A stretch of DNA of 64,000 nt from contig NZ_JAQPCG010000001.1 of NCBI RefSeq assembly GCF_028464145.1, forward strand, positions 785,073 through 849,072, read 5' to 3'. Position 1 is the stretch's first letter. Each line of letters opens with the position of its first letter. The notes beneath the pieces are model-generated. The model was not told where the DNA came from and searched no databases. It worked only from the letters and a program-made list of their open reading frames with translations. The stretch comes from Maribacter sp. PR1. Its GTDB lineage: Bacteria; Bacteroidota; Bacteroidia; Flavobacteriales; Flavobacteriaceae. The position numbers were made by a program, and so were the translations under genes. This document shows positions 18,944 through 29,441 of this stretch, piece by piece.

Positions 18944-19789
18944 ATGAGAGCATTATTGACAGGCTTGTTTATAGGTATGTTAAGCATATCTTCCTTTGCG
19001 CAAGAAGCTATTTTTCCCATGGGGGCAAAAGCGAAAAACGTACACCATACCGGTGATATTTGGCTTACGCATGTTGTAGATGCCGATGAAACTTTTAAAC
19101 ATAACGTAGCCCAAGCGGTTTCAGCACCTGGAGCATTTCTCAATTGGCATTTACATCCAGACGGCCAACAATTGTTGATCACTAATGGCGTTGGTTTTTA
19201 TCAGGAAAAAGGAAAGGAAGTACAAGTGATGCGAGCTGGTGACGTTATCAAATGCCTTCCCAATGTAGAACATTGGCATGGTGCCACTCCTAAAAGTGCA
19301 GTGACCTATTTGGCGATAGGTGGTAGCACACCTACCAAATGGACAGATGAACTTAGTGTTGAGGATTATAACAAAATACCGCTTCCTGAAATTAACAATT
19401 CAAGTCTTGAAAATGAGATCAAGGAACTTTCCAAAGCCAAATGGAAATGGATGGCCGAAAAGGATGTGGACAAGTTGGCCAATTTGTTTCATGACAAATC
19501 AAGGTTTGTACACATGAGCGGCTCCTGGAAAAAGGACAGGGAATTGGAAATCATCGAAACGGGAAGCATTTGGTATAAAAATGCCGATGTACACGATGTG
19601 GTCGTGGAAACTTTTGATGACAATACCGTGGTACTTTGGAACAGAATAACACTTACGGCCCATGTTCGTGGTAACGATGTATCCAATGAATTTACCGTGA
19701 CCGAATTCTATAAAAAAGAAGGCGACGATTGGAAATTATTGGACCTTACCTTTAGCAGCGTTCGTGATACCCATGAAATTGCGCATTAA
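18944..19789 (+). CDS. exported cupin / NTF2-like (DUF4440/SnoaL) fusion protein
   Basis: A 281-residue protein with a signal peptide (cleavage near SSFAQE), a cupin domain (about 25-145; LNWHLHPDGQ and PNVEHWHGA carry the metal His residues) and a C-terminal NTF2-like domain (about 155-281). The cupin half resembles the stand-alone cupin at 15178; the NTF2 half is strongly similar to the next gene. It is the first gene of the second cargo operon. The fusion implies that the two activities act in sequence or on one ligand. Confidence 0.88.
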   Translation: MRALLTGLFIGMLSISSFAQEAIFPMGAKAKNVHHTGDIWLTHVVDADETFKHNVAQAVSAPGAFLNWHLHPDGQQLLITNGVGFYQEKGKEVQVMRAGDVIKCLPNVEHWHGATPKSAVTYLAIGGSTPTKWTDELSVEDYNKIPLPEINNSSLENEIKELSKAKWKWMAEKDVDKLANLFHDKSRFVHMSGSWKKDRELEIIETGSIWYKNADVHDVVVETFDDNTVVLWNRITLTAHVRGNDVSNEFTVTEFYKKEGDDWKLLDLTFSSVRDTHEIAH

Positions 19790-19815
19790 TACTTCAGAAC
19801 AAATAATTTATAAAA

Positions 19816-20262
19816 ATGAACAGGAAAATAATACTAAGTCTATTAGTTATGCTCATCACAGGAAAAGTCGCCCTTGCCCAATCGACTGATTTAGAAAAGG
19901 AAATCAGAGAGCTGTCCATTCATAAATGGCAATGGATGGCCGATAAGGATGCCGATAAATTGGAAGGCCTTTTTCATGATAAAGCCAAGTTCGTCCACAT
20001 GGGCGGCACATGGGGAAAGGACCGCGAAGTAGAAATCATTAGAGGTGGGTTCATCCACTATAAAAAAGCTGATGTCCATGAAGTCATGGTCGAAGTCTTG
20101 AATGATAATACCGTTATACTTTGGAACCAAATTACACTCTTGGCCGTAGTAGGCAGTAATGAAGTGACCAATCCCTTTATGGTAACGGAGGTTTATGTAA
20201 AGGAGGATAACACTTGGAAATTGGCCGATCTGACCTTTAGCAAAACAATGACAAGGGAATAA
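19816..20262 (+). CDS. exported NTF2-like (DUF4440) protein
   Basis: A 148-residue protein with a signal peptide (cleavage near VALAQS) and one NTF2-like fold. It shares long near-identical stretches with the C-terminal half of the preceding fusion protein (KWQWMADKDADKL, FHDK, KDRE, NTVILWNQITL), which indicates a tandem duplication. NTF2 folds of this type bind or isomerise small hydrophobic ligands; the function here is unknown. It is 26 bp after the fusion gene. Confidence 0.85.
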   Translation: MNRKIILSLLVMLITGKVALAQSTDLEKEIRELSIHKWQWMADKDADKLEGLFHDKAKFVHMGGTWGKDREVEIIRGGFIHYKKADVHEVMVEVLNDNTVILWNQITLLAVVGSNEVTNPFMVTEVYVKEDNTWKLADLTFSKTMTRE

Positions 20263-20292
20263 CTTGAACAACGCAACTAAATAAACACTCAA

Positions 20293-21912
20293 ATGAAAAA
20301 ATACATATTAGGATTGTTGGTACTCCTTGGAGTTACTATTTCCGCGCAAGAAAGTACACCCAAAGTAAAGACCGAATTAGGGGTAATTCGAGGCGTCTAT
20401 GAAGATGGTGTTGATAGCTTTAAAGGAATACCCTTTGCGGCTCCTCCAGTTGGTGAGTTTCGTTGGAGAGCCCCTCAACCATTATCCCCCTGGGAAGGTG
20501 AATTGGATGCTACGGAGTACGGTGCAAACTGCGCACAGTCCGGATGGGGCGGTGCCCCGGGAACCATTAGTGAAGGTTCATCCGAAGATTGCCTGTACCT
20601 GAATGTGTGGAAACCCGCTTATGTAAATTCGGGTGCGAACTTGCCGGTCATGGTTTGGATTCATGGTGGAGGCTTTGTTGGAGGAAGTGGTTCCGGAGCT
20701 GGAATCGCGGGTGATGAATTTGCGAAGAAGGGAGTGGTTTTAATCACCATTAATTACCGTTTGGGGCGTTTGGGCCATTTTGCATTTCCAGCGTTGAGTG
20801 CAGAACATCCTGAAGAACACAAGGGTAGCTATGCTTATATGGATCAGATTGCGGCACTTCAGTGGGTACAAAAGAACATTGCCGCTTTTGGCGGAAATCC
20901 AGATAATGTGACAATTTTTGGTTTTTCTGCCGGAGGGGTTTCCGTACATTCTTTGATGACCATTCCAGATGCAAAAGGACTTTTTCATAAAGCCATTAGC
21001 GAATCTGGTGGTGCCCGAGATGGTGTCCTTACCGGAAGGCCAATAAAGGAAGAAAATGCAAGTGCTTTTTACCCCTTATCGGCAGAAACCATTGGTATCA
21101 ACTTTGCCAAAAAACACGGAATAGAAGGTACGGATGCCGATGCCTTGACCAAGCTTCGCGCGTTGCCAGTGGAAGAAATTGTGGATAGCGGTCAAGAAAC
21201 GGATGGTGAAGGAGGCCCTAGAATCTATTCCGGGCCGATTTTGGACGGCAAATTGGTAACGGAAACTGCCGAAAGTGCCTACAACGCTGGTAGACAAATG
21301 CAAATACCGTTGATGATCGGTTCTAACAGCGCCGAAATCGGAGGTAGTTTTGTCAACAACAGTAAAACAAAAGAAGAACTATTTTCACTTTTTGGCGAGT
21401 TTAAGGAGGAAGCACAAGCTGCCTATGATCCTGATGGAAGTAAAGCATTCGAAGAGGTGATTACCAAGTTCAATACCGATTGGGTGTGGGGAGAACCAGG
21501 ACGTTTTGCCGCAAGAGCTTTCGCGGAACAAGGTGAACCCACGTTTATTTACCATTTTGGGTTTGTACCCGAACCTATGAAGGAAAGAATGAAATACGGT
21601 GCCGGCCATGGTTCCGAAGTGGGCTATGTGTTTAATAATCTTGATGCACGTTGGGGTAATCCAGAGACAACTCCTGAAGATAAAAAAGTGGCGGAAACCA
21701 TGAATGGGTACTGGGTAAATTTCGCCAAGAACGGAAACCCGAATGGAGATGGATTACCAAACTGGCCAGTCTATACTAAAAATGAAGGTGAAATTATGGA
21801 TATACAGTTAGATGGTGAAGCCGTTGGTAAACCAGATCCAAGAAAAGCGAGATTGGATGTCATTGAAAAAGGGGTTAAACTCAGAAATAAACTACAATCA
21901 CGGGGAATATAA
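20293..21912 (+). CDS. exported type B carboxylesterase
   Basis: A 539-residue carboxylesterase with a signal peptide (cleavage near TISAQE). It has the family start GVIRGVYEDGVDSFKGIPFA, SEDCLYLNVWKP, the oxyanion motif HGGGF and the nucleophile elbow GFSAGGVS. The catalytic His is likely in GAGHGSEVGYVF. It is a full-length family member, predicted periplasmic, and would release alcohols and acids from esters. It is 30 bp after the NTF2-like gene. Confidence 0.92.
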   Translation: MKKYILGLLVLLGVTISAQESTPKVKTELGVIRGVYEDGVDSFKGIPFAAPPVGEFRWRAPQPLSPWEGELDATEYGANCAQSGWGGAPGTISEGSSEDCLYLNVWKPAYVNSGANLPVMVWIHGGGFVGGSGSGAGIAGDEFAKKGVVLITINYRLGRLGHFAFPALSAEHPEEHKGSYAYMDQIAALQWVQKNIAAFGGNPDNVTIFGFSAGGVSVHSLMTIPDAKGLFHKAISESGGARDGVLTGRPIKEENASAFYPLSAETIGINFAKKHGIEGTDADALTKLRALPVEEIVDSGQETDGEGGPRIYSGPILDGKLVTETAESAYNAGRQMQIPLMIGSNSAEIGGSFVNNSKTKEELFSLFGEFKEEAQAAYDPDGSKAFEEVITKFNTDWVWGEPGRFAARAFAEQGEPTFIYHFGFVPEPMKERMKYGAGHGSEVGYVFNNLDARWGNPETTPEDKKVAETMNGYWVNFAKNGNPNGDGLPNWPVYTKNEGEIMDIQLDGEAVGKPDPRKARLDVIEKGVKLRNKLQSRGI

Positions 21913-21928
21913 ACCAGTTGTGCATTCG

Positions 21929-22834
21929 ATGAATAAAATCAACAACATAGTTACAACAGCGGTATTGTTTTTAACCTTTGTAGGTCAAGGTTTTTCACAA
22001 ACAAATCCGGTAATTGAGGTATTTCCTAAGGGCACCGTTTTGCATGGCAATGTAAACTATGCCAACGACACGCTGCAAAAACATTTGTTGGATATCTATT
22101 TGCCCCAAAAAGTATCGGGTAAAATACCCTTGGTCGTTTTTGTGCATGGCGGGGGATGGTTGGTCAACGACAAATACGCCGATATCGGGTATATGAGAAA
22201 AACGGTTGCTGAAATCGTTTCCAAAGGTTTTGCCTTGGCCTCCATTGATTACCGTTTTGCGACCCAAGCTGTTTTTCCTGCCCAAATTCAAGACTGTAAT
22301 CGTGCGGTTTCCTTTTTGGTCGATAATGCAGATACTTACGGCTTTGATAAAGACCGAATTGCCGTAATGGGATTTTCCGCAGGGGGTCATCTGGCTTCAT
22401 TAATGGGACTTTCCAAGAACAATGACGTTACCGATTTCTTTGTGTCGAAAACCACTAAAGCGTTTGATTTTAAGGCCGTGGTGGATTTCTACGGACCTGC
22501 CGAACTGATTTTATTCCCAGGGGCCAATGATGCTAAATCGCCTGAAGCTTTATTGATAGGTGCTCCTCCTCTTGATAGACCTGACTTGGCCAAGATTGCT
22601 AGTCCGGTAACCTATGTTGATGAAAACGACCCACCTTTTCTGATTGTTCATGGGGAAAAAGATGATTTGGTTTCATTAAGGCAGTCCCATCTGTTAAGTT
22701 CATGGTTGACGGCAAAAGGAGTTGAAAACGAATTAATCGTAGTTAAGGATGCACCTCATTTTGGAGAAATGTTCGATGTACAAGAGATACGAACAAAGGT
22801 TCTTGCCTTTTTGCAAAGACACCTACAGAACTAA
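21929..22834 (+). CDS. exported alpha/beta hydrolase (esterase/lipase, HSL/BD-FAE type)
   Basis: A 301-residue protein starting at ATG 21929 (MNKINNIVTT), with a signal peptide (cleavage near GFSQT). It shows the oxyanion motif HGGGW, nucleophile GFSAGGHLA, Asp in HGEKDDLV and His in APHFGEM. A longer frame from 21812 would overlap the carboxylesterase by 100 bp and is rejected. It lies 16 bp after that gene. Small carboxylic esters are the likely substrates. Confidence 0.9.
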   Translation: MNKINNIVTTAVLFLTFVGQGFSQTNPVIEVFPKGTVLHGNVNYANDTLQKHLLDIYLPQKVSGKIPLVVFVHGGGWLVNDKYADIGYMRKTVAEIVSKGFALASIDYRFATQAVFPAQIQDCNRAVSFLVDNADTYGFDKDRIAVMGFSAGGHLASLMGLSKNNDVTDFFVSKTTKAFDFKAVVDFYGPAELILFPGANDAKSPEALLIGAPPLDRPDLAKIASPVTYVDENDPPFLIVHGEKDDLVSLRQSHLLSSWLTAKGVENELIVVKDAPHFGEMFDVQEIRTKVLAFLQRHLQN

Positions 22835-22853
22835 GTAGTATTAATTAAAATGA

Positions 22854-23984
<1,131 letters not shown>

Positions 23985-24024
23985 AAGGATACGTCAAAAA
24001 ACTGTAGTTATCGATATTAAAAAT

Positions 24025-24408
24025 ATGGATTCTTCCCTCTCAACAAATCAAAAAACCTATATTCATATAGCCCAAAATTTTTTGATGCACCTGAGAGGAC
24101 AATTCCCCATTAGAGAGGACACACAACCCATAAAGTTGCGCAAAGCTTCAGATTTTGCGGAAATATTAAATATTCATGTAAACTCTTTGAACAGAGTTGT
24201 AAAATTATATACGGGTAAAACGACTACCCAAAATATTAATGAACGTTTCATTAAGGAAGCAAGGGGATTGCTCAAAAGAACCGACTGGTCAATTACTAAG
24301 ATAGCCGCGGTCTTAGGCTTTATGGAAGTAAATCATTTTAGTGCCTTTTTCAAAAAACATGTGGGACATACGCCAACAGATTACCGGAAATTAAAGATTA
24401 AGAAATGA
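24025..24408 (+). CDS. AraC-type DNA-binding protein without sensor domain
   Basis: A 127-residue protein that is little more than the AraC double HTH (KLRKASDFAEILNIHVNSLNRVVK; WSITKIAAVLGFMEVNHFSAFFKKHVGHTPTDYRK). The N-terminal effector domain is missing. It lies within the second operon and overlaps the flavodoxin gene by 4 bp. It could be an autoregulator of the cargo or a truncated relic kept as a DNA binder. Confidence 0.85.
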   Translation: MDSSLSTNQKTYIHIAQNFLMHLRGQFPIREDTQPIKLRKASDFAEILNIHVNSLNRVVKLYTGKTTTQNINERFIKEARGLLKRTDWSITKIAAVLGFMEVNHFSAFFKKHVGHTPTDYRKLKIKK

Positions 24409-25007
24409 TAATATCTCGTTTACTATTCCTTATTTTCTTGGTATCCGGATGGTGCAGTGCCCAAGGGACCGTGAACGAAGCGGACAACATACTGATTGTA
24501 TATTTATCAAGGACGAATAACACTAAGGTTGTGGCCGAAATGATCCATGAAAATGTGGGCGGTAATCTGGTGGCGCTGGAATTAAAAAATCCTTATCCAC
24601 AAAACTACAAGTCGATTGTGGCACAAGTGGCAGAAGAAAATCGCACCGGGTTTCTTCCGCCCTTAAAAACACAGATAAATATAGACAAGTATGAAACCGT
24701 TTTTTTAGGCTTCCCCACATGGGGAATGCAACTGCCTCCGCCAATTAAAAGCTTTTTGACCCGGCACGACCTTAAGGATAAAACGGTCATTCCTTTTAAC
24801 ACCAATGCTGGGTACGGTATTGGAAGTAGCTTTAGAACGGTGGAAAGCCTTTGCTCCGATTGCAACATTTTAGAGGGGTTTTCGGTAACCGGGGGTATTG
24901 AGAGGGATGGAATTTACTTGGCCATAAAAGGGAACCGTAAAGTAGAAGTGAAAGAATTACTTGTGGAATGGCTTGAAAAGATTAAACCCCTGACTATCAA
25001 AAACTAA
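24405..25007 (+). CDS. exported flavodoxin
   Basis: A 200-residue flavodoxin-like protein; the FMN phosphate loop is YLSRTNNTKVVAEMI and the isoalloxazine loops are around FPTWGMQLPPP and NTNAGYGIGSS. Unusually it has an N-terminal signal peptide (MIISRLLFLIFLVSGWCSAQ). It overlaps the preceding AraC gene by 4 bp and ends the second operon. A periplasmic flavodoxin could pass electrons to or from the exported reductase or the molybdenum hydroxylase; this is inference. Confidence 0.88.
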   Translation: MIISRLLFLIFLVSGWCSAQGTVNEADNILIVYLSRTNNTKVVAEMIHENVGGNLVALELKNPYPQNYKSIVAQVAEENRTGFLPPLKTQINIDKYETVFLGFPTWGMQLPPPIKSFLTRHDLKDKTVIPFNTNAGYGIGSSFRTVESLCSDCNILEGFSVTGGIERDGIYLAIKGNRKVEVKELLVEWLEKIKPLTIKN

Positions 25008-25103
25008 AAACAATTAGGATTTTGACAAAGTAGGTTAAAACTGTTTGAATTTCGTAGGCAACACCCAATATATAATCTTTATTTTTAAGTAAATTTTTTA
25101 AAA

Positions 25104-25568
25104 ATGGCAATATTCAACTTAAATATTAACGGATCGGAACACAGTGTAGATGTTGATTCAAATACTCCAATGCTATGGGTACTTAGAGACCATATTAAAT
25201 TGGTAGGTACTAAATATGGTTGCGGTATCGCTCAATGTGGTGCCTGTACGGTGCATTTAGGTGACAATGCGGTACGTTCTTGCCAATTACCTGTTTCGGC
25301 TGTTGGGGAGCAAAAAATCACGACCATTGAAGGACTGTCGGAACATGGTGATCATCCTGTACAAAATGCTTGGCTTGAAATCGATGTACCCCAATGCGGA
25401 TATTGCCAGGCAGGGCAGATAATGTCGGCCTCGGCCTTGTTGAAAAGGAATCCCAATCCGTCGGACGAAGAAATTGAAAGCGCTATGAACGGGAATATCT
25501 GTAGGTGTGGAACGTATACGCGAATCAAAAAAGCAATAAAAACAGCCGCTAGTTCGGAAAACGTTTAA
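25104..25568 (+). CDS. 2Fe-2S subunit of molybdenum hydroxylase (isoquinoline 1-oxidoreductase alpha-like)
   Basis: A 154-residue subunit with two 2Fe-2S clusters: the plant-type cluster uses Cys40, 45, 48 and 60, and the helical-bundle cluster uses Cys98, 101, 133 and 135 (CGYCQ, CRCG). It passes electrons from the molybdopterin subunit encoded 16 bp downstream. It belongs to the two-subunit IorA/aldehyde-oxidase type that works without an FAD subunit. It lies 96 bp after the flavodoxin gene, so it may have its own promoter. Confidence 0.93.
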   Translation: MAIFNLNINGSEHSVDVDSNTPMLWVLRDHIKLVGTKYGCGIAQCGACTVHLGDNAVRSCQLPVSAVGEQKITTIEGLSEHGDHPVQNAWLEIDVPQCGYCQAGQIMSASALLKRNPNPSDEEIESAMNGNICRCGTYTRIKKAIKTAASSENV

Positions 25569-25584
25569 TTAAAAAAATTAGGAG

Positions 25585-27843
25585 ATGACAAAGCTAAAGA
25601 CGCATATGGGACGTAGGGCCTTTATCAAGAATACAAGTTTGGCAAGTGGAGGTTTGGTACTTGGCTTTAGTATTTTAAACTCCTGCAAATCTGAGCAGGC
25701 AAAAGAGATGGCTGTCAGGGAAATGCCCAAAGAATGGTTCGAGATGAATTCGTATTTGAAAATCGGTGATAACGGGGTTGTAACCATTTATACGCCCAAT
25801 CCGGAATTCGGTCAGAATATAAGAACATCTATGCCCATGTTGGTAGCAGAAGAGTTGGATGTAGATTGGAAAAATGTACTGGTTGAACAGGCGCCCTATC
25901 ATGCAGACAAATATGGATTTCAATTTACGGGGGGCAGTAGGGGAATAAGTGCCCGATGGGAGCCGCTTAGAATGGCCGGAGCAACCGCAAGGCAGATGTT
26001 GATAGCGGCGGCGGCAGAAACCTGGCAGGTACCCAAGGAAGAGATTACCGCAGAAGCAGGAGTATTACAACATGCAGCCACCAAAAAATCGGCCGGTTAC
26101 GGAGAAATGGCTTCAGTTGCAGCAACACTTACCGTACCCGAAGAAGTACAACTAAAAGAGGTAAAGGATTTTAAACTGGTCAGCCGTTCGCAAAAAAATG
26201 TAGATGCAAAAAGCATTGTAACCGGTAGGCCTCTATTTGGCATGGATATTCAAGAGGAAGGAATGTTGATCGCCATGATCGAACATCCACCAGCTTTTGG
26301 TTTGACCTTAAAATCAGTGGATGGTGAAGCGGCCAAAGCCATGCCTGGAATCAAGGATGTGGTTACGATCAAGAGTTTTAAGGACGGATATGAAAAAGGC
26401 GGTTTCGACACCAACGCATTTCCTGAATTGGTTGCGATAGTGGGCAACTCAACTTGGGAGGTGATGCAAGCTAAAAAGAAATTAAAAGTTGAATGGCAAC
26501 CCATTACCGCCTATTCGGAAACAATCGCTGGGTTTGGTGGAAAACAAACGATTAACATACCCGCAGGACTGGAATCTACCACGACCCATAAATCACAAAT
26601 GGAAGCACTTGCTGCAAAACCGGGAAAAGTTGTCCGAAAAGATGGAAATCCAGAAGTAGCCTTCAAAAATGCAACAACAATTTTGGAAAGAAGTTACTCG
26701 GCGCCTTTTCTTGCTCATAATAACATGGAGCCCTTGAATGCTTTTGCCCATGTAGCAGGCGAAAAGGCGAAAATTGCAGCACCAATACAGATTCCGTCTT
26801 TGATCATCCCTACCATTGCTAGTAGTCTGGGAATACCGAAAGAGAATATTGAGATGGACCTTCCAAGAATGGGCGGTGGTTTTGGACGCAAGGCCTATGC
26901 CCACTTTGTAGTGGAAGCGGCCCTGATTTCACAAAAAGTCAATGCACCTATCAAGTTAGTATATAGCCGTGAAGACGATATGACCAATGGTATTTATCGC
27001 CCAACCTATCACGCAACCTATCGCGCGGCATTTGATGAAAACAAAAATTTAACGGCATTACATGTTAAAGCAGGCGGGGTGCCGGAGAGTCCATTGTTCG
27101 CCAATCGTTTTCCGGCAGGGGCCATTGATAATTATATGGCAGAAGAGTGGACCATTGATTCCAACATTTCCATAGGTGCCTTTAGAGCTCCACGATCTAA
27201 TTTTATGGCCGGTGCCGAACAAGCGTTCTTGGATGAAGTTGCTGAAACCATGGGCAAGGACGCCATTCAATTTCGCTTGGACCTGCTAAAACGCGCCAAG
27301 GAAAATCCTGTAGGCGAACGGAATGATTATGATGCTGATAGGTACGCCGGAGTCCTGGAATTGGTTCGTGAAAAATCGGCTTGGAAAGAAAATGATACAA
27401 CAAAACATCGAGGAGTATCGGCCTATTTTTGCCATAACTCCTATGCGGCGCATGTACTGGATTTAAAGATGGAAAACGGTAAACCCGTAGTTGAAAAAGT
27501 AGTTTGTGCCATTGATTGTGGAGTGGTGGTAAATCCTGATGCAGCAACAAACATGGCCGAGGGAGCCATTACCGATGGTATTGGTAACGCCTTTTATGGG
27601 GAATTGACCTTTCAGGATGGGGTGCCACAGAAAAACAATTTCCACCAATATCAAATGATTCGCATGAACGACGCGCCGAAAGAAATCGACGTACATTTTG
27701 TGCAGAATGAAATCGACCCAACGGGTATGGGAGAACCTCCGTTTCCCCCTGTTTTTGGAGCGGTGGCCAATGCTTTGTACAAAGCAACGGGCCAACGGCA
27801 TTATGAACAACCTTTTGTTACTGGAAATCAAATAGTAGGATAA
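25585..27843 (+). CDS. molybdopterin subunit of molybdenum hydroxylase (isoquinoline 1-oxidoreductase beta-like)
   Basis: A 752-residue xanthine-dehydrogenase-family catalytic subunit. The N-terminus has a Tat motif (GRRAFIKN, R10-R11) followed by a lipobox (LNSC, Cys34), so it is probably a Tat lipoprotein carrying the small subunit with it. MGGGFGRKAYAHF and the C-terminal GMGEPPFPPV with the catalytic Glu are visible. The family hydroxylates N-heteroaromatics or oxidizes aldehydes using water. No cytochrome c, XdhC-type maturation factor or cofactor genes are next to it. Confidence 0.93.
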   Translation: MTKLKTHMGRRAFIKNTSLASGGLVLGFSILNSCKSEQAKEMAVREMPKEWFEMNSYLKIGDNGVVTIYTPNPEFGQNIRTSMPMLVAEELDVDWKNVLVEQAPYHADKYGFQFTGGSRGISARWEPLRMAGATARQMLIAAAAETWQVPKEEITAEAGVLQHAATKKSAGYGEMASVAATLTVPEEVQLKEVKDFKLVSRSQKNVDAKSIVTGRPLFGMDIQEEGMLIAMIEHPPAFGLTLKSVDGEAAKAMPGIKDVVTIKSFKDGYEKGGFDTNAFPELVAIVGNSTWEVMQAKKKLKVEWQPITAYSETIAGFGGKQTINIPAGLESTTTHKSQMEALAAKPGKVVRKDGNPEVAFKNATTILERSYSAPFLAHNNMEPLNAFAHVAGEKAKIAAPIQIPSLIIPTIASSLGIPKENIEMDLPRMGGGFGRKAYAHFVVEAALISQKVNAPIKLVYSREDDMTNGIYRPTYHATYRAAFDENKNLTALHVKAGGVPESPLFANRFPAGAIDNYMAEEWTIDSNISIGAFRAPRSNFMAGAEQAFLDEVAETMGKDAIQFRLDLLKRAKENPVGERNDYDADRYAGVLELVREKSAWKENDTTKHRGVSAYFCHNSYAAHVLDLKMENGKPVVEKVVCAIDCGVVVNPDAATNMAEGAITDGIGNAFYGELTFQDGVPQKNNFHQYQMIRMNDAPKEIDVHFVQNEIDPTGMGEPPFPPVFGAVANALYKATGQRHYEQPFVTGNQIVG

Positions 27844-28086
27844 CCGATTATACCTAACTTAACGGTTGGCCTTTAATAAACAGCTATATACAAACGTTCA
27901 TTTATTGCCGGATTCATTTTTTGAAAGATGGTCTTAAGAATTGAACTTTTTTTGGGACAATCAAAAACTGACCTTTTTGCACATTTCGTCCCAAATACTT
28001 ACCCCAAAACTTTGCGCTTGGATCCTGTGGAATTTTTGTAGTGTTCCGGCAGATAAGCGTCAAGTAAAAATTCCATAGGGCGCAAC

Positions 28087-28560
28087 CTACTCCTGGTCTG
28101 GAACACTATCTTTTTCCCTTAACCATTTACGGTACGATTCGTAGTGCTGAGGATATAGGTCGAAATATCCTTTTAAATGGGAAATTACTTCTTGCTCTCC
28201 CTTCGCAAAGGCCTTTTCCTGGATTTTGTCAATTCGAGATGATTTGAAAGCCAGATAACCTATGACAACCAAGGATATGAACCAAATCGAGTAATGAATC
28301 CACAACTGTATCTTTGGAACCAATCTTGCTTTTGAAATCTTATTCCCGATATCCTGAACAGATTTCTGTAGTCTTTCGGTTTTGGTCTTCTCGGAATTCA
28401 AATGTTCCCGGAGCAATCGTTCGATTTCCGAAGTATCGGGCATTACTTTGATGTTGTCCATATTTTGGGTCAGCTGTTCCAATCTAACGATGGACTTGTT
28501 GAACCCGTCCAGCTCGTCGGTGAGCAGTTCCATTATCTCGTCCAGTTTTTTATATCCCAT
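28087..28560 (-). CDS. small coiled-coil membrane protein of the mobilization module
   Basis: A 157-residue protein with a heptad-rich N-terminal half (about 10-80), one transmembrane segment (about 88-110, WIHYSIWFISLVVIGYLAF) and a basic/acidic C-terminal tail. No family is recognised. It lies 11 bp after the relaxase gene, so it is part of the mobilization transcript. It may help the relaxosome contact a membrane-bound helper apparatus, but this rests on position only. Confidence 0.7.
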   Translation of the reverse strand: MGYKKLDEIMELLTDELDGFNKSIVRLEQLTQNMDNIKVMPDTSEIERLLREHLNSEKTKTERLQKSVQDIGNKISKARLVPKIQLWIHYSIWFISLVVIGYLAFKSSRIDKIQEKAFAKGEQEVISHLKGYFDLYPQHYESYRKWLREKDSVPDQE

Positions 28561-28571
28561 AATTCTCGGTT

Positions 28572-29441
28572 TTAAATTCCAATTCCCGTGTCGATGGCCT
28601 TTTTTATGGTTTTCTTGATGATGTTCTTGGCGATGCCCGTAGCGAGGTTGGTACCCAGTTCCACCGTTTTCCCTAGTAGTTGGACCGATTTTCCGATTTC
28701 TTTTGGTTTGGCGATCCCTTTGTTCCGGGATAGTTGTGCCATTATCCTTCCCCCGGACATGGAACGGTGTACCTCGCTGGCCTTGAAATTATGGCCTTCA
28801 TATTGGAACCGGAATCCCTGTAACTTATTGGCCCGGTTTATTGTCGGGATGACTTCCACGTTCCTTTCTTGCATGACCTTGATGTAGGAGTCCAATGTTC
28901 TTGGTCTATCGCTTTCCATTACTTTATGATGGATGTCCTTTATTTCCAGCCGGACCTTTATGGAATCCAGTTCCTTTTCCAGTTGTACCTCCTTGACCGT
29001 CGTCAGCCCCATTTCCTTGGCCACGCTCTCCGCCGCCAGTTGGCTGCGCTTCCCGATAAAGCTGTCGTTATAGGTCTTGCCATCGAAACCGATACGGTTC
29101 ACGTACAGATGCACGTGGGTATGTGCCTTGTCCCTGTGTACGAAGGCGATGGCCTGCCGTTCCTTCAGCTGCATTTCTTTTATGAACCGTTGGGTCATTT
29201 CCCTTAGTTGTGCCTTGGTCAAGTTCCTGCCATCCTCCCGGGTCGGGCTGAGGACAAAGCTCAGGGTGTTCTTTTGGCAACGCGTGTTCTCCTCCTGGAC
29301 CAGCCTGAACTCTTCGGTGATCTCTTTGGGGTTTTCCCCTGCCAGGTGTTGACTGAAGACTACCTCGGCACCCTTCTCCTGGTTCCAACCGTAATCGATA
29401 CTTGTCCCAGTGTGTGCTATGGATGTCCCTTTTCCTATCAT
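28572..29441 (-). CDS. mobA: MobA-type relaxase
   Basis: A 289-residue relaxase of the Bacteroidota MOB type. The metal-binding triad is HTHVH (His107, 109, 111), and Tyr17 in SIDYGWNQ is the likely nicking tyrosine. The conserved stretches QHLAGENPKEITEEF and NDSFIGKRSQLAAESVA match this group. It overlaps mobC by 4 bp (ATGA). It would nick the element at its oriT so that a helper conjugation system can transfer it. Confidence 0.93.
   Translation of the reverse strand: MIGKGTSIAHTGTSIDYGWNQEKGAEVVFSQHLAGENPKEITEEFRLVQEENTRCQKNTLSFVLSPTREDGRNLTKAQLREMTQRFIKEMQLKERQAIAFVHRDKAHTHVHLYVNRIGFDGKTYNDSFIGKRSQLAAESVAKEMGLTTVKEVQLEKELDSIKVRLEIKDIHHKVMESDRPRTLDSYIKVMQERNVEVIPTINRANKLQGFRFQYEGHNFKASEVHRSMSGGRIMAQLSRNKGIAKPKEIGKSVQLLGKTVELGTNLATGIAKNIIKKTIKKAIDTGIGI

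Noticed and set aside
21812..21928. Longer start for the alpha/beta hydrolase at 21929
   Set aside because: It would overlap the carboxylesterase by about 100 bp and place the signal peptide inside the protein.
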